The notes beneath the pieces were generated by a model. That model saw only the letters and a list, made by a program, of their open reading frames with translations. It did no database searches and was not told where the DNA came from. A program made the translations under genes and the position numbers. Positions 15,373-23,408 of a stretch of DNA of 64,000 bases are shown piece after piece. Position 1 is the first letter of the stretch, and every line of letters begins with the position of its first letter. The stretch comes from Streptomyces nigrescens (GTDB lineage: Bacteria > Actinomycetota > Actinomycetes > Streptomycetales > Streptomycetaceae): the NCBI GenBank assembly GCA_024349765.1, contig AP026073.1:4464001-4528000 (forward strand), written 5' to 3'.

Positions 15373-15945
15373 TCAGCGGGCGAGCTGGATGATCACGGAC
15401 ATGGTCATCTCGACCGGTTCGGTTCCGTCGTTGCGATAGCCGTGCGGGACTTTGGCCTCGAACGTCGCCGAGGCGCCGGCCGGCACGGTGTGGTCGACGC
15501 CGTCGACGACGAGGGTGAGGGTGCCGGCGCGGACGTGGAGCAGTTCGACGGTGCCGGGCGGGTGGGGGTCGGAGGCGCTGTCGTCGCCGGGCATCAGCCG
15601 CCAGTCCCACAGTTCGAAGGGGCCGGGTGCCTCGGCGCCGACGAGGAGCTTGGTGAAGCTGCCCGCCTCGGTGGACCACAGCCGGACCGCCTCGCCCGGA
15701 CCGACGATGCGGACCTGGGGGCCCTGTTCGTAGTCGAGGAGCGTGGTGATGCTGACGCCGAGCGCGTCGGCGATCTTGACGGTGGTTCCCACGCTCGGGT
15801 TCGTACGGGCCTGCTCGATCTGGATGATCATGCCGCGGCTGACGCCGGCGCGGGCCGCCAGAGCGTCGAGGGTGTAGCCGCGCTCGGCGCGCCAGTGCTT
15901 GAGGTTGCGGGCGAGCGACTGCGTGAGCTGGTCGAGGTCCGTCAC
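15373..15945 (-). CDS. XRE-cupin transcriptional regulator
   Basis: A 190-residue regulator with an N-terminal XRE helix-turn-helix (LARNLKHWRAERGYTLDALAARAGVSRGMIIQIEQARTNP, about residues 8-47) and a C-terminal cupin domain with PHPPGTVELLHVRAGTLTLVVDG and VPAGASATFEAKVPHGYRN. The cupin half would bind a small ligand. The GTG at 15945 was chosen because it begins exactly at the conserved first helix. It diverges from an EamA permease with a 105-bp shared region and probably regulates it. Confidence 0.8.
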   Translation of the reverse strand: MTDLDQLTQSLARNLKHWRAERGYTLDALAARAGVSRGMIIQIEQARTNPSVGTTVKIADALGVSITTLLDYEQGPQVRIVGPGEAVRLWSTEAGSFTKLLVGAEAPGPFELWDWRLMPGDDSASDPHPPGTVELLHVRAGTLTLVVDGVDHTVPAGASATFEAKVPHGYRNDGTEPVEMTMSVIIQLAR

Positions 15946-15980
15946 GGTCCGTCCAAGTCGAGGCCAATAAATTAGATGCT

Positions 15981-16002
15981 GTAGTTCAGTTTGTTGGACT
16001 AC
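15981..16002. promoter_or_regulatory. Candidate operator in divergent promoter region
   Basis: An imperfect inverted repeat GTAGTTCA-GTTTGT-TGGACTAC (7 of 8 positions) lies between the XRE-cupin gene and the EamA gene, in an AT-richer stretch. This is the natural place for the regulator to bind and control both genes. Confidence 0.4.
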
Positions 16003-16050
16003 GGTGTGGTGTACTTCAGCGTCCGGTTCACTGTACTGCGAGGTTTCACC

Positions 16051-16920
16051 ATGACAGCGGTCTTCGCCCTGGCCACCAGCCTCCTTTGGGGGCTCGCCGA
16101 CTTCGGGGGCGGACTGCTCACCCGACGATTCCAGGCGCTGACCGTCGTGGTCGTCTCGCAAACCCTGGCCGCCGTGGTCCTGGGCGCCATCGTGGTGGCG
16201 ACCGGCGGCTGGCGGGAGGCCGGGCCGCAGCTGTGGTTCGCGGTCGGCGCGGGCGTCGTCGGCCCGGCCGCGATGCTCTGCTTCTACCGCGCCCTGGCGC
16301 TCGGCCCGATGGGCGTGGTCTCCCCGCTCGCCGCGCTCGGCACCGTGCTGGTACCGCTCGGCGTGGGCATCGTGGCGGGCGAACGGCCCGGCCTGCTGCA
16401 GGCCGCCGGCATGGTCGTGGCGGTCGTCGGGGTGCTGCTGGCCGGCGGCCCGAAGGTCAGCGGCGCGTCCATCGCCCGCCAGACGATCGTGCTGACGCTG
16501 GTCTCGGCACTCGGCTTCGGCGCGGTGATGGCGCTGATCGCGGAGGCGTCCACGACCGTGACCGGGCTGTTCCTCGCGCTGTTCGTGCAGCGGGTGTGCA
16601 ATGTCGCGGTCGGCGGCGCCGCCCTGTACGCGTCGGTGCGGCGCGGCACCCCGGCGCTGCCCGAGGGCGGGTTCGCGGCCCTCAAGGGCTCGCTGCCGAT
16701 GCTCGCCTTCGTGGGCATCGCGGACGTCGCCGCGAACGGCACGTACTCCCTCGCCGCCCAGCACGGCCCGGTCACCATGGCCGCGGTGCTCGCCTCCCTC
16801 TACCCCGTCGTCACCGCGCTCGCCGCGCTGGGCGTCCTCAAGGAGCGGATGCGGGCGATACAGACGGCCGGCGCCTCCCTCGCGCTGGTCGGCTCGGTCC
16901 TGCTCGCCTCCGGCGGCTGA
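16051..16920 (+). CDS. EamA/DMT-family permease
   Basis: A 289-residue membrane protein with ten predicted transmembrane helices in two EamA repeats: the first starts TAVFALATSLLWGLADFGGGLL, the second begins after a polar loop near residue 150. The conserved end-of-repeat helix PVVTALAALGVLKERM is present. Drug/metabolite transporter family; probably exports a small metabolite. The ATG at 16051 is preceded by an AGG-containing leader. The divergent XRE-cupin gene is the likely regulator. Confidence 0.85.
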   Translation: MTAVFALATSLLWGLADFGGGLLTRRFQALTVVVVSQTLAAVVLGAIVVATGGWREAGPQLWFAVGAGVVGPAAMLCFYRALALGPMGVVSPLAALGTVLVPLGVGIVAGERPGLLQAAGMVVAVVGVLLAGGPKVSGASIARQTIVLTLVSALGFGAVMALIAEASTTVTGLFLALFVQRVCNVAVGGAALYASVRRGTPALPEGGFAALKGSLPMLAFVGIADVAANGTYSLAAQHGPVTMAAVLASLYPVVTALAALGVLKERMRAIQTAGASLALVGSVLLASGG

Positions 16921-16940
16921 CACCCCGTCAGGCCGCGTCG

Positions 16941-17711
16941 CTACGCCTCCCCGGCGGGCGCCGCGGCCTCGTCCGCCTCCCACTCCCCCAGCGCCACCAG
17001 CTGCTGGGGCGTGACGCCCTCCGGGATCGGCACCGGCGCCGGGGTGCGCAGCGGCGGCTGCCAGCCCGTCGCCGGGTCCCAGCGGCGGACCACCTTGGCG
17101 GGCGCGCCGGCGACCACCGCATGGTCGGGGACCTCGCCACGGACCACGGCACCGGCCGCGACCACCACGTTCCGGCCCAGCCGGGCACCGGGCAGGATGA
17201 CCGCACCGGTGCCGATCCAGCTGCCGGGGCCGATGCTGACCGGATCGCTGCGCGGCCACTGCTTGCCGACCGGCACCTCGGGATCGTCGTAACTGTGGTT
17301 GGTGGTGGTGACGTACACACCGGGGCCGAAGAAGCAGTCGTCGCCGATCGTCAGCCGGACATCGGCGATCACATGGCTGCCGCGGCCGAGGACCACACCG
17401 TTCCCCAGCGTGAGGATCGGCTCCGGGCCGAGGTCGAGGTCCGGCATCATGCCCGCCGTGAGCGTCACGTCCTGGGCGATGATGCAGTGGTCGCCGAGCT
17501 CGATCCAGGGGTCGCCGAAGACGGTGCCCTGCGGGAACGCGAGCCGGGTGCCGGTGCCGATGCGGCGGAAGCGGTAGGGGCCTGGCCGGCCGGCCGTGAC
17601 GGCCGCGGCCTCCCGTACCCAGCGCGCGCCGCGATGAACGGCGCGCGACACGGCCCGGCGCCGCCAGGCCGCCAAGGACGAGAACACGTTCTGGTTTGTC
17701 GGCACCCGCAC
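16941..17711 (-). CDS. Left-handed beta-helix acyltransferase
   Basis: A 256-residue protein with hexapeptide repeats typical of left-handed beta-helix acetyltransferases (maltose/galactoside O-acetyltransferase-like): LGDHCIIAQDVTL, LGRGSHVIADVRLTIGDDCFFGPGVYV, then IGTGAVILPGARLGRNVVVAAGAVVRGEVPDHAVVAGAPAKVV. The N terminus resembles enzymes that modify surface polysaccharide. Start uncertain: GTG at 17711 or 17705, both after a G-rich stretch; upstream sequence is Arg/Gly-rich and unlikely to be coding. Acceptor unknown. Confidence 0.75.
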   Translation of the reverse strand: MRVPTNQNVFSSLAAWRRRAVSRAVHRGARWVREAAAVTAGRPGPYRFRRIGTGTRLAFPQGTVFGDPWIELGDHCIIAQDVTLTAGMMPDLDLGPEPILTLGNGVVLGRGSHVIADVRLTIGDDCFFGPGVYVTTTNHSYDDPEVPVGKQWPRSDPVSIGPGSWIGTGAVILPGARLGRNVVVAAGAVVRGEVPDHAVVAGAPAKVVRRWDPATGWQPPLRTPAPVPIPEGVTPQQLVALGEWEADEAAAPAGEA

Positions 17712-17849
17712 ACCGTACTCAGCCCCCCGGGTGCCGGACCGCGCACCGGGCTGTGATCTTCGCCCCACCGGCCGACCGCCCGGTCCGCCGGCCCGTGCGT
17801 CGTCTACGGTGCTGGGGGCGCGGCGCACAAACGGCGAGGAGATCCAGAG

Positions 17850-18416
17850 ATGGCGGAACGGGCGTTGATTTCACCGGTGGGCGGCAAGGAACCGAAGGTG
17901 GACCCGACGGCGTTCACCGCCCCGACGTCCGTGGTGATCGGCGAGGTCACCCTGGCCGCGGGCGCCAGCGTCTGGTACCACGCGGTGCTGCGGGCCGACT
18001 GCGGCCCGATCGTGCTCGGCGCCGACAGCAACATCCAGGACAACTGCACGGTCCACGTCGACCCGGGCTTCCCGGTGACCGTCGGCGACCGGGTCTCGGT
18101 CGGCCACAACGCGGTGCTGCACGGCTGCACCGTCGAGGACGACGTCCTCATCGGCATGGGCGCCACGGTCCTCAACGGCGCCCACATCGGCGCCGGCTCA
18201 CTGGTCGCCGCCCAGGCACTGGTCCCGCAGGGCATGCGGGTGCCGCCCGGCTCCCTCGTCGCCGGCGTACCGGCGAAGGTCAAGCGGGAACTGACCGCCG
18301 AGGAGCGCGAGATGATCCGGGTCAATGCGGCAATGTACCTGGAGCTGGCGGCGGGGCACCGGGAAGCGGTCACGGTGGCCGCGGACGGTGCGGAGGCCGG
18401 GGAGTCCGCGGGCTGA
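17850..18416 (+). CDS. Gamma-carbonic-anhydrase-like protein (YrdA type)
   Basis: A 188-residue left-handed beta-helix protein of the gamma carbonic anhydrase / PaaY / YrdA family. The three zinc-ligand histidines are visible: NCTVHVD near residue 72, and VGHNAVLHGC around 91-96. The hexapeptide core ends with VPPGSLVAGVPAKVKREL, followed by a C-terminal helix that packs back on the trimer. It may hydrate CO2 or hydrolyse thioesters; activity is not certain in this subfamily. GAGGAG precedes the ATG. Confidence 0.85.
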   Translation: MAERALISPVGGKEPKVDPTAFTAPTSVVIGEVTLAAGASVWYHAVLRADCGPIVLGADSNIQDNCTVHVDPGFPVTVGDRVSVGHNAVLHGCTVEDDVLIGMGATVLNGAHIGAGSLVAAQALVPQGMRVPPGSLVAGVPAKVKRELTAEEREMIRVNAAMYLELAAGHREAVTVAADGAEAGESAG

Positions 18417-18503
18417 CGGGCCAGGACGAGGGGCCGGATGCGCAACGGTGCGGCCTGGTCAGGGCCGCACCGACGGGTCCGCGCCCCCTCTGCCGGGCGG
18501 GTT

Positions 18504-19268
18504 TCAGCCCCGCCGGGCCTGGTGGACGGCGCCCAGCGCGGAGGAGAACAGCTCCGCGTCGAAGAGCGTGGCGTCCGCGAGGCGATGGGCGTTGCCGTAG
18601 GCGTTCATCATGAGCTTGGCGGTGCGCAGCGCGGTGGGCGACCGGCGGACCAGCGGTTTGGTCCAGCGGGTGACGGCGGCGTCCAGCTCCTCTTCGGGGG
18701 CCACCGTGTGCAGTATCGACAGTTCCGCGGCCTTCTCGGCACCGAAGTTGGCGCCGGTGAGCATGAGCTCCCGCACCTTGGCCGCACCCGCTTCGTGCAG
18801 CAGCCGCGGCAGCGAACCGCCCCAGGCCGGCGGCAGGCCGAGCGCGAGCTCGGGCATCCGGAAACGGCAGTTCTCCGCACCGGCCCGCAGATCGCAGAAG
18901 AGCGCGAGCGCCAGGCCCGCCCCGATGACCCCGCCGTGCAGTCGGGCGATGGTGACCGTGGGGGCGGTGGCGAGGGCGTCGCAGACCCGGCGGGCCTTGC
19001 CCGCGAGGCTCCGCAGATCGGCGCCGGCCGGGTCGGTGGCGAGGAGGTCGCCGAACTCCCGGCGGTCGCCGCCCAGACAGAAGTCGTCACCCGCGCCGGA
19101 CAGGACCATGACACGCACGCCGGGGTCGTCGTGCAGGGCGCCGAGTACGGCGAGGAGTTCGTCCAGGACCAGTGCGGACACCGCGTTCCCGGTCTCCGGG
19201 CTGTTCAACTCCACCTTCACGACCGGTCCCTCGGGTATCACGCGGAGGGCCTTGAAATCTTCTCTCAC
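18504..19268 (-). CDS. Crotonase-fold enoyl-CoA hydratase/isomerase
   Basis: A 254-residue crotonase-fold protein. Oxyanion-hole motifs are present (GAGDDFCLGGDRREF near residue 60; HGGVIGAGLALALFCDL near 112), as is FRMPELALGLPPAWGG near 140. In the GGGxEL motif that supplies the first catalytic Glu of true hydratases, the Glu is replaced by Ala (GAGLALAL). The second Glu (MPEL) is kept. This pattern fits isomerase-like or other crotonase chemistry rather than standard hydration. It ends the cvn/P450 operon, 51 bp after the second P450. Confidence 0.8.
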   Translation of the reverse strand: MREDFKALRVIPEGPVVKVELNSPETGNAVSALVLDELLAVLGALHDDPGVRVMVLSGAGDDFCLGGDRREFGDLLATDPAGADLRSLAGKARRVCDALATAPTVTIARLHGGVIGAGLALALFCDLRAGAENCRFRMPELALGLPPAWGGSLPRLLHEAGAAKVRELMLTGANFGAEKAAELSILHTVAPEEELDAAVTRWTKPLVRRSPTALRTAKLMMNAYGNAHRLADATLFDAELFSSALGAVHQARRG

Positions 19269-19319
19269 GGTGTGCTGTGTTCCTCGCTTCCGACTTGCCT
19301 GCTGCGGTCCGACGGTATG

Positions 19320-20573
19320 TCAGGGTTCGACCACCCGCAGCTCCATGATCCGCCGGAACCCCACCCGCGGCGCATAGACCGGCGGGGCGCTGACGCGGAG
19401 CCCGGGCATGCGGCGGAGCAGCACGGAGAGCAGGGTGCCGGCCTCCATACGGGCCAGGGGTGCGCCCAGGCAGTAGTGGATGCCGCCGCTGAAACTGAGG
19501 TGGCTCGCCTTGCGGCGGATGTCGAAGATCTCCGGGTCGGCGAAGTGCGCGGGGTCGTGATTGGCGACGCCCACCATCAGGTGCACCATCCGGTCCTTCT
19601 CGATGGTCACGTCGCCGATCGTGATGTCCTCGGGGGCGACCCGGCTGATGATGTGGTTCGGGGAGTCGTAACGCAGGACTTCCTCTATGGCCTCGGGTAT
19701 GTGCTCCTGATGCGCCCGCAGCCAGCCGAGCTGACGGGGGTGTTCCAGGAGCAGCCACACCATGGAGGACAGCAGGGTCGCCGTGGTCTCCGGGGCGGCC
19801 AGGAACACCAGGAGCGCCAACAGGTACACGGCCTCGTCGGCCGCCTCCCGGTCGGACTCCAGCTCGTCCCAGGTGCGCAGCCAGCGCGAAACCGGGTCGT
19901 CGCCGGGGGACTTGCGCCGTTCCTGCACCAACGCCCGGAAATAGGACTCCAATTGCACGGTCGCGGAGTCGGAAAGGGCGAGCTGACTCGCGGAGGGCAG
20001 CAATTCCTGGGTGAATACCTGGTCGTGGGCCAGCTCCCGGAGGTATGTGTAATCGCTCGGCGGCAATTGCAGCCATCCCCCGATGGAACTCATGGGGAGC
20101 TCCTCGCTCACCAGCGTGCTGAAATCCGCTTCACCACCGCGCAGTTCCTCGGCGAGCCGGTCGACAAGGCGCTCGGCATGGCCCTCGATCGTACCGGCGA
20201 GGCCGCCCAGGCATTTCCGGTCGAACATGTTGCCCAATGACCGCCGCACCCGGGTGTGATGCGGCGGATTGAGCGCCGGCAGCGTCCTTCCCATTTCGGT
20301 CGAAGAGGGCGCGCCCCACCGGGTACCACCCCCCTGACGTGCCCGCCAAGCACTGTCGGGGACCCGCCATGCCCGGTCCCGGAGGATCCGATCGCACAAT
20401 CCGTAGGAGTTGATCAGATACCCGCCCCAGGGGGCAGGAACGATGTCCCCCATTGCCCTGAGTTCCGAGTAAATGGGCAACGGATTCGCTTGTCCACTCC
20501 CCTTCCGCAAACGCGAGAAGAGCGAAACCACCGCACGCCGGTCAACGGACCGAGAGGCCAGGGCGGGCTCCAC
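19320..20573 (-). CDS. Cytochrome P450 (conservon-associated, second)
   Basis: A 417-residue soluble bacterial P450. The heme loop FSGGIHYCLGAPLAR (Cys near residue 360), the K-helix EEVLR, and a helix C-type NPPHHTRVRRSLGNMF are present. The I-helix oxygen-binding motif is AAPETT instead of the usual AGxDTT: the Gly is Ala and a Pro follows. Paired P450s next to cvn genes are known in Streptomyces (cvnE/cvnF). Electron donors are not encoded here. It ends 51 bp before the crotonase gene and begins 101 bp after the CYP157-like gene. Substrate unknown. Confidence 0.85.
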   Translation of the reverse strand: MEPALASRSVDRRAVVSLFSRLRKGSGQANPLPIYSELRAMGDIVPAPWGGYLINSYGLCDRILRDRAWRVPDSAWRARQGGGTRWGAPSSTEMGRTLPALNPPHHTRVRRSLGNMFDRKCLGGLAGTIEGHAERLVDRLAEELRGGEADFSTLVSEELPMSSIGGWLQLPPSDYTYLRELAHDQVFTQELLPSASQLALSDSATVQLESYFRALVQERRKSPGDDPVSRWLRTWDELESDREAADEAVYLLALLVFLAAPETTATLLSSMVWLLLEHPRQLGWLRAHQEHIPEAIEEVLRYDSPNHIISRVAPEDITIGDVTIEKDRMVHLMVGVANHDPAHFADPEIFDIRRKASHLSFSGGIHYCLGAPLARMEAGTLLSVLLRRMPGLRVSAPPVYAPRVGFRRIMELRVVEP

Positions 20574-20674
20574 AACAACTTCCTTTCAGAAGATCATGAA
20601 GGACGCGACACCCCTATCTACCCTTGGCCGTGAACATTCATACGAAGCGCGTCGGATCGACTTCGTTGCGAACG

Positions 20675-22042
20675 TCACATCTTCCACCACGACAAAAACC
20701 CGCTCCACCAGCTACTCTTCCGGGATTTGCCGGAAGTCTGGTCCTGGCCGGCGATGGCACCGGCACCCACCGGAGCCGGCATCGGCCCGGCCGGACGGCC
20801 CTCGACCCGGACGGGGGTGAAGCGGGCCGGCAGCGAGTTCAGGGCCCGGTGGAAGGGGCCCGGCCGCCAGGTCAAGCTCTCCTCGGGCACCCCGAGTTCG
20901 ATGTCGGGCAGCGTGTTCAGCAGCTTCTCGATGGCGAGCACCGAGATCAGCAGGGCCGGGTCCTTCGCCGGGCAGGCGTGCGGACCGGCACCCCAGGCCA
21001 GGTGCGCGCGCTTGCTCAGCGTCTGCCGCCCGACCGAGAGACCCGGATCGGTGTTGGCCGACGCGAAGCTGATCAGGACCGGGCTCCCGGCAGGGAGCTT
21101 GCTCCCGGAGACCTCCACGTCCTGGACGGGGTAGTGCGTCGCGTAGTTGGCGATCGGCGGGCTGTTCCACAGCACGTCGTGGAGGGCGTCGTCGACCGGC
21201 AGACCCGCCGAGTGCTGGCCGCCCGCGTACCGCTCGTCGCACAGCATCAGCCGCAGCGCACTGGAGATCAGGTTCTGCATCGGCTCCGCGCCGGCGCCGA
21301 TCAGCATCACCAGCTGGTGGATCATCTCCTCGTCGGAGAGCTGGGAGGGATGCTGCATCAGCCACGAGGTGACGTCGTCGCCCGGGTGAGCGCGCTTGAG
21401 GGCGACCAGTTCCAGCAGCGACTCGGTCAGGGTCTCGTTGGCCTTCTCGGCGTCGATGCCGTCGAAGATGCCGGAGAAGCCGAACACCAGCCGGTCACCG
21501 ATCTCGGCCGGGCAGCCGAAGAGGTCGTTGAAGACCAGCAGCGGCAGCCAGCGGGCGTAGTCGGCGACCAGGTCGGCCTTCCCGTGCCCGCTGAACTGCT
21601 CGATCAGGTACTTGGCCACCCGGTCCACGTGCCGTCCCACACGGTGCATGTCCAGCCGGGCGAGGCTGTCGGTCACCGCCTGACGGAGTCTCAGGTGGTC
21701 GGAGCCGTCGGAGAACATGCTGTTGGGGCGGTACATCAGCATGGGCAGCACGGGGCTGTCCAGGGGCACCCGGCCCTCGTTGAGCGCACGCCAGCGGCGC
21801 GGGTCGCGGGCGAAGGCGTCCGGGTTCTGCAGGATCTGCAGTGCGGTCGCGTAGTCCGTGACGAGCTCCGCCTCGACGCCGGGGGACAGTTCGACCGGGG
21901 CGGTCGGACCGTGCTGCCGCAGCTGCTCGTAGACCGCGTGCGGATCAGCCGCGAATTCCGGGCCGTACAGGGACGTTCTCCTGCCGTCGGCATGTGCCGG
22001 GCACCCCGGCGGCGGAGTCTCGAATTCCGAATGAGAATGCAT
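20675..22042 (-). CDS. cvnE: CYP157-like cytochrome P450 (CvnE), ExxR-less
   Basis: A 455-residue P450-fold protein that directly follows cvnD, the place of cvnE in Streptomyces conservons. The heme Cys is kept in WGAGPHACPAKDPA. The K-helix ExxR motif is missing: the sequence is DVLWNSPP, as known for the CYP157 family, which lacks ExxR. The I-helix reads MLIGAGAEPMQN, without the acid-Thr pair. A Ser/Trp-rich C-terminal tail (SSWWSGFLSWW) follows the P450 core and might bind membrane. In conservons it is thought to act with the GTPase switch; whether it is a catalyst is open. Confidence 0.85.
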   Translation of the reverse strand: MHSHSEFETPPPGCPAHADGRRTSLYGPEFAADPHAVYEQLRQHGPTAPVELSPGVEAELVTDYATALQILQNPDAFARDPRRWRALNEGRVPLDSPVLPMLMYRPNSMFSDGSDHLRLRQAVTDSLARLDMHRVGRHVDRVAKYLIEQFSGHGKADLVADYARWLPLLVFNDLFGCPAEIGDRLVFGFSGIFDGIDAEKANETLTESLLELVALKRAHPGDDVTSWLMQHPSQLSDEEMIHQLVMLIGAGAEPMQNLISSALRLMLCDERYAGGQHSAGLPVDDALHDVLWNSPPIANYATHYPVQDVEVSGSKLPAGSPVLISFASANTDPGLSVGRQTLSKRAHLAWGAGPHACPAKDPALLISVLAIEKLLNTLPDIELGVPEESLTWRPGPFHRALNSLPARFTPVRVEGRPAGPMPAPVGAGAIAGQDQTSGKSRKSSWWSGFLSWWKM

Positions 22043-22052
22043 GCCTGAACTC

Positions 22053-22643
22053 CTAGTTGAGGCGGGACTGGAGATAGCGGACGAGCGCGATCAGGGAATC
22101 CGCCGAAGAACGCTGGTCCCGCGCGTCACAGTTGACAACGGGCGTCTCAGGAAGCAGGTCCAGCGCCTCACGGATCTCGTCGACCGAATGCACGGGGGTC
22201 CCGTCGAAGCGGTTCACGGCGATGGCATACGGGATTCCGTAGTGTTCCACCAGGTCCATGACAGGGAAGGAGTCCTCAAGGCGCTCGGGGTCCACCAGGA
22301 CCAGCGCCCCGAGCGCCCCGCGCGTCATGTCTTCCCACACCTGAACGAAGCGCTGCTGCCCGGGCGTTCCGAACAGATACAGGACCAGCTGGTCGCTGAG
22401 GGTGAGCCGGCCGAAGTCCATGGCGACGGTCGTCGTGGTCTTGCCGGGCGCGCCCTTCGGGTCGTCAATTCCCTGGCCGGCCTGGGTCATTACCTCTTCG
22501 GTACGCAGCGGAGGAATCTCCGACATCGTCCCGATGAACGTGGTTTTCCCCACGGCGAAGTGCCCGACCACCAGGATCTTCGCCGCGGTCTGCACTGAAT
22601 TGCGCAGGTACACGCCGTCATCCAAAGCGAGCCTGGAGCCCAT
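22053..22643 (-). CDS. cvnD: Conservon GTPase CvnD
   Basis: A 196-residue Ras-like GTP-binding protein. P-loop GHFAVGKTT at residues 28-36, switch region with TTTTVAMDFG, G3-like LFGTPGQQRF, and G4 VNRFD near residue 144. ATP/GTP-binding conservon proteins of this size couple to CvnA-C at the membrane. It overlaps the cvnC reading frame by 26 bp and is followed 10 bp later by cvnE. It is the molecular switch of the system. Confidence 0.9.
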   Translation of the reverse strand: MGSRLALDDGVYLRNSVQTAAKILVVGHFAVGKTTFIGTMSEIPPLRTEEVMTQAGQGIDDPKGAPGKTTTTVAMDFGRLTLSDQLVLYLFGTPGQQRFVQVWEDMTRGALGALVLVDPERLEDSFPVMDLVEHYGIPYAIAVNRFDGTPVHSVDEIREALDLLPETPVVNCDARDQRSSADSLIALVRYLQSRLN

Positions 22644-22998
22644 TCAGCACCTCCTCAAGGATTTGCCGGTCGACAAGCTGGGCGCTGGGTACGGGCGCCC
22701 GGGAACAGAGGTGGCCCTCGTGTACGAGGTCGGACACCAGAATCTTGACGACGCCCACCGGAAGCCGGGTGTGCCCGGCGATTTCGGCGATGGACAGGAA
22801 ACCGCCCGAACAGAGGTCGAGCACGCCGAGCCGCTCCGGGTCGAGCGGCTTGGTGCGAGGCGGTTCCGGGTGCACGGTGACCAGGGTGATCAGCGAGAAT
22901 TGCTGATCATCAAGGAGATCGCGGCCGTTGGTGATGACATACGGCCGTACTAATTCAGCTGCTTCCTGTTCCAGCTCCGGCTCGTCATCGGTCGTCAT
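22618..22998 (-). CDS. cvnC: Conservon protein CvnC (DUF742)
   Basis: A 126-residue DUF742 protein: acidic N terminus, LVRPYVITNGRD, then a winged-helix-like region with CSGGFLSIAEIAGHTRLPVGVVKILVSDLVHEGHL (residues about 65-105), the hallmark of this family. It overlaps cvnD at its 3' end and cvnB at its 5' end (ATGA), so the three are translated as a unit. In the conservon model it links sensor and GTPase. Confidence 0.9.
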   Translation of the reverse strand: MTTDDEPELEQEAAELVRPYVITNGRDLLDDQQFSLITLVTVHPEPPRTKPLDPERLGVLDLCSGGFLSIAEIAGHTRLPVGVVKILVSDLVHEGHLCSRAPVPSAQLVDRQILEEVLNGLQARFG

Positions 22999-23408
22999 GG
23001 CTGAATATCGGCCCTCTCACGCGGCGGACTGGTCAATGCCTTGCCGAGCTGGCCGACCAGTTGCTGCATGCGGAAGGTGATCTCCGCCATGTCGACGTCG
23101 GGTGATGCGGAAACCGCGAGATAGGCGCCTTCGCCGGCCGAGATGAGGAAAACCCAGCCGTGGTCGAATTCCACCAGCGTCTGGCGCCATTGCGGACGGA
23201 CCGTGGGCGCGCCACCGTTGCAGAAGTCGGCGACGGTGCGGCTCAGCGACTGCATTCCGCTCATGGCGGCGGCGACGGTGTCGGCGTGATCCCGGCCGAC
23301 CTCCTTCGAACGGGCCATGAGGAGACCGTCGGCGGAGACGAGAATGGCATGCTGCGCTTCGGGCAATTCCAGAGCACTGTCAAGCATCCACGACAGATCG
23401 TAGTTCAC
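22995..23408 (-). CDS. cvnB: Conservon protein CvnB (roadblock/LC7)
   Basis: A 137-residue roadblock/LC7 protein: NYDLSWMLDSALELPEAQHAILVSADGLLMARS, DTVAAAMSGMQSLSRTVADFC and GAYLAVSASPDVDMAEITFRMQQLV are standard for the family. Roadblock proteins regulate small GTPases, here CvnD. It is coupled to cvnA and cvnC by short overlaps. Confidence 0.9.
   Translation of the reverse strand: MNYDLSWMLDSALELPEAQHAILVSADGLLMARSKEVGRDHADTVAAAMSGMQSLSRTVADFCNGGAPTVRPQWRQTLVEFDHGWVFLISAGEGAYLAVSASPDVDMAEITFRMQQLVGQLGKALTSPPRERADIQP

Noticed and set aside
16086-17756. A 556-codon plus-strand open frame covering the EamA and beta-helix genes
   Set aside because: Arg/Gly-rich shadow with no domain; both real genes are recognised in other frames.
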